Shown piece by piece: positions 1-6,591 of a stretch of DNA of 30,185 nt (position 1 is its first letter; each line of letters opens with the position of its first letter). The position numbers were made by a program, and so were the translations under genes. The DNA is taken from NCBI GenBank assembly GCA_023434855.1, contig JAEYSJ010000017.1, positions 1-30,185 on the forward strand. Direction: 5' to 3'. The notes beneath the pieces were generated by a model. It saw only the letters and a program-made list of their open reading frames with translations. It was not told where the DNA came from and searched no databases. This DNA comes from Bacillota bacterium. Lineage in GTDB: Bacteria; Bacillota_C; Negativicutes; JAEYSJ01.

Positions 1-1
1 A

Positions 2-424
2 ATCTTGGCAATATCCCCTGACGCCAGTATGGAAGCAATAAAAAAAAGCTACCGCAAATTATCCAAACAATATCACCCTGATCTAAATCGGGGTAGTGCG
101 ACTGCGGAATCAAAATTTAAAGAAATCAGCGAAGCATATGCCGTATTAAGTAATGATCAGGCCCGCCGGAAATATGATGAGGAACTGCAGCATTCTTTTG
201 ACGTAGGCAAGAAGACGTCATTTAAAGAAGGGCAGTCGCAAAAGCAGCGAAGTTCGCCGGAAGAGTTCAATATTGGCGATGTCAGCAGGAAGTTTGAACA
301 ATATTTTGGGTTTGATCCCAAAAGAAGTCAAAAAAGTGTCCGCTTTGCCGGCAAGAGTCAGGCGAAAAATCCATTAGATACATCGCATATCTTCGAAGAG
401 TTCTTTAAACCAAAAAAGAGATAA
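2..424 (+). CDS. J-domain (DnaJ-like) co-chaperone, 5' end outside the window
   Basis: The frame is open to the left edge and reads I-L-A-I-S-P-D-A-S, the usual start of a J domain (YxILGVSPDAS), so the TTG at position 5 is not a convincing start and the gene is truncated. Helix II, the HPD motif (QYHPDLN) and helix III ([13 protein letters not shown]) follow. After about residue 65 there is no Gly/Phe zinc-finger or C-terminal DnaJ substrate domain, only a charged region of about 75 residues rich in Lys, Ser and Gln. Known biology: HPD stimulates the ATPase of a partner Hsp70. Inference: the partner is the large Hsp70-like protein encoded at 6592-9267 in the same operon, making this a dedicated J-protein rather than the housekeeping DnaJ. 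Confidence 0.9.
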   Translation: MLAISPDASMEAIKKSYRKLSKQYHPDLNRGSATAESKFKEISEAYAVLSNDQARRKYDEELQHSFDVGKKTSFKEGQSQKQRSSPEEFNIGDVSRKFEQYFGFDPKRSQKSVRFAGKSQAKNPLDTSHIFEEFFKPKKR

Positions 425-437
425 TGGGGTTGGTTTT

Positions 438-1043
438 TTGCTAGAGGAAAACAAAACACAATCGTCCGGTTTGCCTGAAGAGCAAACGCTATGGCGCCAT
501 AAGCGCCTGCAATATTTAGACGGAGGCATCGCCATTCTGGCGGCGATCCTGAGTATTTTCATATATGTATATTATAACGGATATCTGGAACAACAATACA
601 TCCTATTATGGTCAGGCATATTTATTATTATCAGCTTGTTTTATGCCAGAAAGGCATTAACAACTAGTAATGAGCCTGTTATCAATCTTGTTGTCGATAA
701 CAGCGATATAAGCTCTGTCGTCATGCTGAATGAACAGGGAAATATAATCAAAAGATGGGATACCAAAGGCAAGACAGCACTGCTGATCGGCAAGCATACC
801 AAGAATAAAGAGGTTGACATAGATTTAAGCGACAGCATGTATGATGCTCTGATTCATAATGAGCATGCTGTAATGAATTTTGCTGCCGGCAAATGGTATC
901 TGGAAGCAGTGCATACGCCAAGTGGTATCACTGTCCAAAAAGCGGATGACAGGATGCGTTACCGGCTTACGGGCGCCAAACCCTGCAGATTGGAACAAGG
1001 TGATGTTGTATACATAGCCAATACTCGGCTGTTGATGAAATAA
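438..1043 (+). CDS. Membrane-anchored FHA-domain protein
   Basis: About 201 aa. Two hydrophobic segments near residues 30-50 and 55-72 form a hairpin anchor. The rest is a soluble domain fitting FHA: L-L-I-G-K-H (usual IGR), D-I-D-L, H-N-E-H-A-V, W-Y-L-E and S-G-I-T-V, ending in G-D-V-V-Y-I-A. FHA domains bind phosphothreonine. Here the phosphate-binding Arg is Lys and the Ser of the SxxH motif is absent, so binding may be weakened. The start is TTG 438 with GGGG at 426-429 as a weak ribosome site; no better in-frame start was seen. It begins 13 bp after the J-protein and is followed by a second FHA gene. Inference: a membrane-side phospho-reader of an injection-type apparatus, similar in role to Fha/TagH of T6SS. 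Confidence 0.75.
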   Translation: MLEENKTQSSGLPEEQTLWRHKRLQYLDGGIAILAAILSIFIYVYYNGYLEQQYILLWSGIFIIISLFYARKALTTSNEPVINLVVDNSDISSVVMLNEQGNIIKRWDTKGKTALLIGKHTKNKEVDIDLSDSMYDALIHNEHAVMNFAAGKWYLEAVHTPSGITVQKADDRMRYRLTGAKPCRLEQGDVVYIANTRLLMK

Positions 1044-1057
1044 GGGGGCAAAGAGAA

Positions 1058-1576
1058 ATGAGTCTTATTAGATGCCAAAACGGACATATGTTCAGTGCCA
1101 GACGCTATGGAACGGTATGTCCCTACTGCAACATAGAAACTGCCACAAAGGCGAAACAGGAAATGCCGCTCAAAAATGTTGAATTGGAAGAGGATTTATT
1201 CTATGAAGAAGTCGAACCGGTGTGCGGTTGGCTTGTTTGTATCGAGGGCGTACAACGGGGCATGGATTACAAAATCCGGACAGGCAAGAACTTTGTCGGC
1301 CGGGCCGACGATATGGATATTCAAATACTGGGTGACAATGCAATTTCCCGCCGTAATCATGCCATTGTCGTCTATGACCCCAAAAACCGCAAAACAGTGC
1401 TGCTGCCCGGTGAATCAACCGGTATCGCTTATCTGAACGGCGAGGCGGTCTATATGCCCCAGGAAATGAATGCTTACGATATTATCGAGTTGGGGAAATG
1501 CAAGTTTTTGTTTACGCCATTTTGCGGTGAAAACTTTGAATGGGAAGAAAAGAAAGAAAGCAATAATGAGGGATAA
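1058..1576 (+). CDS. Zinc-ribbon plus FHA-domain protein
   Basis: 172 aa. The N-terminus has C-x2-G-H followed by C-P-Y-C (RCQNGH ... VCPYCN), a short zinc-ribbon-like knuckle. From about residue 70 there is a well-formed FHA domain: F-V-G-R-A-D-D-M-D-I-Q, then A-I-S-R-R-N-H-A-I, then S-T-G-I-A-Y-L-N-G and a final strand K-C-K-F-L-F. Unlike the preceding FHA protein it keeps the Gly-Arg, the Ser and the His, so it should bind phosphothreonine. A GAGAA ribosome site precedes ATG 1058. It sits between the membrane FHA gene and the PP2C gene, 3 bp before the latter. Inference: cytoplasmic reader of a Thr-phosphorylation switch. Confidence is high for the FHA fold and lower for the role. Confidence 0.85.
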   Translation: MSLIRCQNGHMFSARRYGTVCPYCNIETATKAKQEMPLKNVELEEDLFYEEVEPVCGWLVCIEGVQRGMDYKIRTGKNFVGRADDMDIQILGDNAISRRNHAIVVYDPKNRKTVLLPGESTGIAYLNGEAVYMPQEMNAYDIIELGKCKFLFTPFCGENFEWEEKKESNNEG

Positions 1577-1579
1577 CAC

Positions 1580-2425
1580 ATGGAATGGACAAACCTGTCT
1601 GGTCAATATGTGTTAATCGCCGCCCTGGTTGTTGTCGCCGGACTCATCATCTACTGGCAATGGCGCATCAGTAAACACCGCAGCGGCTTAACTCTTGATA
1701 TTGGCATGGGAAATGCCATCGGCAGCCAAGAGACGCAAAATGATGCATCAGGTGCAGTTGAGAAGCCATGGGGAACTCTGGCAGTATTGGCCGATGGTAC
1801 AGGCAAGGGCGGCGCAGGCAAAATAGCCTCACTGGCGACAGTACAGACGTTCCTGAAACTGTTTGGCAGCCAGGACGTCACAAGCAATATTGGCTACTTT
1901 TTTACCCAGGCCTTCAACCGCAGCAACAAAGAGGTACTGGAACGGCTGCGGGGGGCCAGGGGAGGCACGGCGGCAGCAGCCGTGCTGATCAACAGAGGAT
2001 ATCTAAATTATGCCTCGGTAGGCGATATCAGAATCGCTATCCTGCGCAAAAAGGAACTGATCCCTCTTAATACCGGGCATAACATGAAGACCGCGGCGGT
2101 CAAAGGGTTTGCCCAGGGACGGCTGACAAGGGAAGAAGCTTTAGCAGTCAGCAAAATTGACCGCCAGACAAACTACATAGGCAGAGACGGTTTTAAAAAC
2201 ATTGAAATAGATCCCGAGCCCGTCAGACTTAACCCGGGAGATACCATAATAATTATGAATGCCAGTATTCATAAATGTCTTTCCTGGGTGGAAATAGAAG
2301 CTATTCTGCGAAAGCCAGGCTTATGTCAGCAACTGGCTGACCGGATTATTGCAGCATATAACCGCAATCCTTTGCCGGAGAAAAAGAACGCCGGCCTGTT
2401 TGTATTACGCTATTACGGAATATAA
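1580..2425 (+). CDS. Membrane-anchored PP2C-like phosphatase, divergent metal site
   Basis: 281 aa. One N-terminal membrane helix lies at about residues 10-27 (VLIAALVVVAGLIIYW). A PP2C-type domain follows: N-D-A-S near residue 53 in place of NED, L-A-D-G-T-G-K-G-G-A-G-K-I-A-S (the DGxG element), a Gly/Ala-rich helix and Y-A-S-V-G-D-I-R (the GDSR element). The later S-D-G metal motif reads I-M-N-A-S, so the usual Asp is missing, and the final Asp-Asn motif is not apparent. Known: PP2C enzymes remove phosphate from Ser/Thr using metal held by these acids. Activity is therefore uncertain. A GAGGG site precedes the start. Inference: counterpart of PppA in a T6SS-like phospho-switch, opposing a kinase not certain to be in this window. 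Confidence 0.8.
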   Translation: MEWTNLSGQYVLIAALVVVAGLIIYWQWRISKHRSGLTLDIGMGNAIGSQETQNDASGAVEKPWGTLAVLADGTGKGGAGKIASLATVQTFLKLFGSQDVTSNIGYFFTQAFNRSNKEVLERLRGARGGTAAAAVLINRGYLNYASVGDIRIAILRKKELIPLNTGHNMKTAAVKGFAQGRLTREEALAVSKIDRQTNYIGRDGFKNIEIDPEPVRLNPGDTIIIMNASIHKCLSWVEIEAILRKPGLCQQLADRIIAAYNRNPLPEKKNAGLFVLRYYGI

Positions 2426-2444
2426 GCATGGAGGAACAACATCA

Positions 2445-4577
2445 ATGAAAAAAGTTAATTCCAAATTTAATACGGCCTTTATATCGGAAGCCGGCAGTCT
2501 TCTTAAGAACAAGGACTATTTTGCTTTTACCGAACTGGATGATTATGCCTGTTATGTCATTGCCGACAGCATTGACGACGATATGGAACTGGAGAGTGCT
2601 AAAATTGCTGTTGCCAGCATCATTAGGCAGTTTACCGAAAAACCGTCCATTAAAAGGAGAGCCGTGAAAAACTGGCTCAAGACCGCCAACCGCGAACTAT
2701 TGAATCAAAGCAAGACAATGAGGCTTCAAGCCTCACTTACAGTAGTTGTCACCGACTATGCCAGCATGGTATACGGGCAGGCCGGAAACACCAGACTCTG
2801 CCTTTACCGGGAAGGTACTTTGATTCTGCAAAGTACTGACCAGTCTTTAAGCAATACTATGCTGGCAGAAGGGAAGATATCCAGGGATAAAATTGCCGCC
2901 CATTTAGAACGGCACAATTTGTACTGCTACCTGGGTCAGCCGGAAGGCTTTAATCCGTCAATATCTGACCGGATTAAACTGGTTGACAGTGATACGATCA
3001 CCCTGTTTACCAGAGGTATCTGGGAAAACGTGGATATAGGCGAAATGACGGATGCCGTCAAAGACGCCAAAGAACCGCAGGAAGCATTAAATAATGTGGA
3101 AGACCTGCTGCTGTCACGGCAGCCTGCCAACCTTGAAAACTACACTTTGGCTACCATCTTTGTGGACAAGATATATCAAGATCCCGGCAGGCGCAAAGCG
3201 CTAATCAGAAAGATAATTTATACATCCATCCCGATAATCATAATAATTATTATTATCCTCATTTTCCTTTATTTCCGGCACGAACGCCGGGCAGAAGCGG
3301 CAGCCGCGATGGCCGGACATATAGCCGCCGGGCAGACGCTGCTGTCCGAAAATAACTATGTCCGGGCAGCTGAAGAATACAAGACAGCACGTGATATTGC
3401 CCGGAATCTGAAACTGGAAAACGAACAACAAACCCTGGACAATTATTATAAAACAATCGATCTTATTGTCGCCGCCGACGCTGCTTTCCAACAAAAAGAC
3501 TTTATTCATGCGGCCGAGAAATATCAGGCAGCCCTTGATTCCTCCTATTATGCCGACCATCTGGGTGAAGCCTATATAACCAAACAGCAGCGGTTAAACA
3601 GCGACTATATGAATGTCGTCGAACTTATGCAGTCAGGTGACCAGAAACTGGAATACAATGATTTGGAAGGCGCCCGGAAATTCTATTTGGAAGCCAAAGT
3701 GATTGCCACCAAAATATATTTTACCGATGCCCGCAAAGAAGCAGCGGAAAAACTGGCAAAACTGGGTGACCAGATGAAAGAAGACGACAAGAAGGTCAAA
3801 GGGCAGGAGGCCGCCGTCTACGAGCAGCAGGGAGACCGCAGGGCACAAATGGGCGACTATCAAAGCGCGATTACTATGCTGACCATGGCTTCCGGAATGT
3901 ATGATCAAAGCGGTAACCACGATAAAGCCGGTGCGCTGCAAAGAAAAATCTCCGCCATTGAGGACAGAATGACGGCGGCAGACAAAGAGGCCATGCAGCG
4001 AAGCCTGGCAGTTGAAGGCGAAAGATATGAAAGAGAAGGCGATACTTCAGCTCTAAATAATGACTATGATGGCGCGCTGGATCAGTATGGGCTGGCAATG
4101 AGTCTCTACGACGAAAGCGGTAAGAAAGAAAAAAGCGTGCTGTTGCAAAAGAAAATTGACAATCAAAATGAGCGCAAACGAACTGCCGAAAAGTTTGACA
4201 TGCAGCAAAGAGGCATGGATTTGGAGAAACAGGGGGACCAGGCTGCCGCTCAGTCCCTGTTTGACGACGCCCGGAACTTTTATGGCTTAGCTATGGAATC
4301 CTATGGTTCGGTGGGATTGTCGACCAACGTCAGTATAGTTCAGAAGAAATTGGACACCCTTGGCCAAAAACTCACATCTTTTGAGCAGCAGAAAAATAAA
4401 GCAGCCGGTTATGTAGCCGAAGCGGATGAAAGGACCCAAAAGGGAGAATACGTCCAGGCCAAATATCTGTATACCCTGGCTAAGGAAATCTATCAGCAGC
4501 TGGGACTCAGACAGGAAGAAGATCAAATAAACAAAAAACTGCGACAGTTAACCACACTGTCCAACGGAAAAGTGTGA
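2445..4577 (+). CDS. PP2C-like domain fused to a membrane helix and TPR-like repeats
   Basis: 710 aa from ATG 2445, which has GGAGG at 2430-2434; an in-frame ATG at 2349 lies inside the preceding gene and lacks such a site. Residues 1-245 resemble PP2C (N-K-D-Y-F-A-F, V-I-A-D-S-I-D, Q-A-G-N-T-R, T-L-F-T-R-G-I-W), but DG becomes DS, GDSR becomes GNTR and SDG becomes TRG, so it is probably a pseudophosphatase. A very Ile-rich helix near residues 258-278 crosses the membrane. Beyond it about 430 residues form helical TPR-like repeats, several with a similar frame (EQQGDRRAQMGDYQSAI, EREGDTSALNNDYDGAL, EKQGDQAAAQSLFDDAR). Inference: a membrane scaffold sensing cytoplasmic phospho-state on one side and holding partners with the repeats on the other. 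Confidence 0.78.
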   Translation: MKKVNSKFNTAFISEAGSLLKNKDYFAFTELDDYACYVIADSIDDDMELESAKIAVASIIRQFTEKPSIKRRAVKNWLKTANRELLNQSKTMRLQASLTVVVTDYASMVYGQAGNTRLCLYREGTLILQSTDQSLSNTMLAEGKISRDKIAAHLERHNLYCYLGQPEGFNPSISDRIKLVDSDTITLFTRGIWENVDIGEMTDAVKDAKEPQEALNNVEDLLLSRQPANLENYTLATIFVDKIYQDPGRRKALIRKIIYTSIPIIIIIIIILIFLYFRHERRAEAAAAMAGHIAAGQTLLSENNYVRAAEEYKTARDIARNLKLENEQQTLDNYYKTIDLIVAADAAFQQKDFIHAAEKYQAALDSSYYADHLGEAYITKQQRLNSDYMNVVELMQSGDQKLEYNDLEGARKFYLEAKVIATKIYFTDARKEAAEKLAKLGDQMKEDDKKVKGQEAAVYEQQGDRRAQMGDYQSAITMLTMASGMYDQSGNHDKAGALQRKISAIEDRMTAADKEAMQRSLAVEGERYEREGDTSALNNDYDGALDQYGLAMSLYDESGKKEKSVLLQKKIDNQNERKRTAEKFDMQQRGMDLEKQGDQAAAQSLFDDARNFYGLAMESYGSVGLSTNVSIVQKKLDTLGQKLTSFEQQKNKAAGYVAEADERTQKGEYVQAKYLYTLAKEIYQQLGLRQEEDQINKKLRQLTTLSNGKV

Positions 4578-4602
4578 TGACCTGACCGAAAGGGGAGCCG
4601 CC

Positions 4603-5889
4603 ATGAAAGAGCAAATAACCGCCAAACTGAACAATATCAGCAATCTGGAAGACAGACTGACACTCAAGGATGTCTTAAATGATGTATTCCTAAATCTGTA
4701 TGAACACAGTGAAACAATGTATCAACAGTTAGAAAACCGAGTATTTGCAGAAATGGCGGGAGAGCTTGATTGCTATGATGTGTATACCACGGCAGCTCCC
4801 CGGCAGGAAGTTGACCCGGTACACTATTTTTTGCGGCCCATGTGCCTGGAAGATATGACAGAAAGACAATATGACATGGCCAATATCACTGAAACAGCAA
4901 TCAGCGTAAATCAATATTCGCTGATGAAAGTTTTTTTCTGCTGTGACTACAGGCAATTAAAACCAATCCTGAACGGCAGCCGGATTTTCAGCGGGACAAT
5001 TATTACCGACAAAGGTCTGATTGACGCCAGGTTTACTTTGCGGCAGGATACGGGATACCTTGAGCAGATAACTAAACTATACCGGACGTTCTTAAATAAC
5101 AACATCCCCTGGAAAACGGTTAACCATCCCTACATATTCCGCTTTGCTGCAGTGATGCTTAAAGATTGTGATCGGTATCCGGAGGGCGATGAAACCGTCA
5201 AGGAAATCAAAGTTGATTTCGCCGAATATGGCCCCCATGTCCGTTATGATATCGTACCGCTGTGGAATATTGAAACAGTGCAGCTCAAAAGTACCGGCGT
5301 GTTTCCCATGCCCTGTCAAAGCAAAATCAATTTTGAACATTGCATTTCCTTAAAAGATGTTGGTGTCGATGACGGTTACTTAGCCATCTATACCGACGAA
5401 GATATCAGCTATATCCGCCGCACGAAGGATGAATTGGTGCTTGTCGCCCCCCGGGAACAGTGCATTATGTGGGATGTAGTCAAGATTATCAATCCGGCGG
5501 GAAAAAACGAGAAACAGCAGTATCCACTGGTATCTAACGCCAGAAGACGGGATTTTAGCGACATAATGGCCGGAAAAAGTCCGCGTGTAATCAAAACCGA
5601 AGCCGAGCTGAGGCGGTTGATCAGCTCTTATGACGCGGCCAAATATCTCAGCCTTGAACGGATAGCAATTATCCCCCGCGGCCAATCCGGAGAACAAGAC
5701 AGCGCCAGCTATGAAATGAACTTTTTCATTACCGACGAAATCCGCCGCGCCGACTATCAGAACAAACTCATGCTGTACTTTACAACTACCGGCAGCGACA
5801 ACTATCTTATTTGCGACCTGATGAGCTTTGTCGTATCCGAAGTGCAAATGTATTATCCGGAATACAAATGTGAGGGAATCATCCTATGA
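4603..5889 (+). CDS. Conserved protein of the injection-type locus, candidate baseplate component
   Basis: 428 aa. I do not recognise a characterised family. The sequence is mixed alpha/beta, without signal peptide or membrane segment, with a helical N-terminus (about residues 1-50) and a beta-rich middle (about 200-300). I have the impression that such proteins in Clostridia often carry the automatic name 'normocyte-binding protein'; that name says nothing reliable about function. A GGGGAG site precedes ATG 4603. Its stop overlaps the next start (ATGA), implying coupled translation and possibly a stoichiometric complex with the 231-residue product. Place in the operon, between phospho-regulators and the Hsp70-like gene, suggests a structural part, for instance a wedge, but this is inference only. 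Confidence 0.6.
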   Translation: MKEQITAKLNNISNLEDRLTLKDVLNDVFLNLYEHSETMYQQLENRVFAEMAGELDCYDVYTTAAPRQEVDPVHYFLRPMCLEDMTERQYDMANITETAISVNQYSLMKVFFCCDYRQLKPILNGSRIFSGTIITDKGLIDARFTLRQDTGYLEQITKLYRTFLNNNIPWKTVNHPYIFRFAAVMLKDCDRYPEGDETVKEIKVDFAEYGPHVRYDIVPLWNIETVQLKSTGVFPMPCQSKINFEHCISLKDVGVDDGYLAIYTDEDISYIRRTKDELVLVAPREQCIMWDVVKIINPAGKNEKQQYPLVSNARRRDFSDIMAGKSPRVIKTEAELRRLISSYDAAKYLSLERIAIIPRGQSGEQDSASYEMNFFITDEIRRADYQNKLMLYFTTTGSDNYLICDLMSFVVSEVQMYYPEYKCEGIIL

Positions 5890-6581
5890 ACTACATCTGG
5901 GATATGGCTATCAAGGCTGCCCGCCAGGGAGTGGCCAGCAGTAGCATAACTTTTGTGCCTGCCAAAAGCTGCAGCCCATATATGGAGCTGTCATTTGAAG
6001 ATATCAATACAGTTTTGCTGGGTGAGACGGCAACCGTAGAAATCAATCCTTTCTACCGTTTCTGCGATATATTCAAGCAAATGCTGAACATCAACTTTTC
6101 CGACTACACCGAACTAAAAACACTGCTTTTTGATATAATCATGCATTACCTGCTTATCATTGATTGCTACCAGGGTCTCAATAAACGCGAATATTATGCC
6201 AAATTCATCAGCTGTGATATAGCCAATAGCGTTTTTGGACGGCAAATTCAAGAAGACATAACGGTGTTTACCCAGGAGGAACTTCATAGTATCCTGAGCA
6301 GCATTATCGCCCTGTACCGCACAAGCGCCTCTATTCATTTGTTTAAACAGGTTGTACGCAAAGTCTTTACTAACAGTATTATCTATTACCGGAGTGAAGA
6401 CATTCCCGAAATATTAATCTATCTCGGCGCCTATGAAACCAACATCACCCGGCGGAAAATCGATACTATCATGGCGCTGTTCCTGCCTCTTGGCTTTGCC
6501 TATCGCCTTTACTGGGAAAAGCATTTCGGCATCATCGGCCTGGAACCAACCATGCATATTGACAATATTGTTATCTATTGA
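5886..6581 (+). CDS. Conserved protein translationally coupled to the preceding gene, candidate baseplate wedge
   Basis: 231 aa, starting in a 4-base ATGA overlap with the upstream stop. It has no signal peptide. The central part (about residues 55-150) is helical and fairly hydrophobic (FDIIMHYLLIIDCY). The C-terminal part holds R-R-K-I-D-T-I-M-A-L-F-L-P-L-G-F-A-Y-R-L-Y-W-E and ends in a short beta segment. A late 'P-L-G-F' followed by a Tyr/Trp-rich strand loosely recalls C-termini of phage tail proteins of the gpI/DUF2313 type, but this is a visual impression and not an assignment. Tight coupling with the 428-residue protein suggests they work together. Confidence 0.6.
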   Translation: MNYIWDMAIKAARQGVASSSITFVPAKSCSPYMELSFEDINTVLLGETATVEINPFYRFCDIFKQMLNINFSDYTELKTLLFDIIMHYLLIIDCYQGLNKREYYAKFISCDIANSVFGRQIQEDITVFTQEELHSILSSIIALYRTSASIHLFKQVVRKVFTNSIIYYRSEDIPEILIYLGAYETNITRRKIDTIMALFLPLGFAYRLYWEKHFGIIGLEPTMHIDNIVIY

Positions 6582-6591
6582 GGTGAAAATC

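Noticed and set aside
3201..3560. 119-codon frame on the - strand
   Set aside because: Shadow of the membrane-helix part of the PP2C/TPR gene; no independent support.
5380..5847. 155-codon frame on the - strand
   Set aside because: Antisense shadow of the 428-residue coding region, without a ribosome site or domain pattern.
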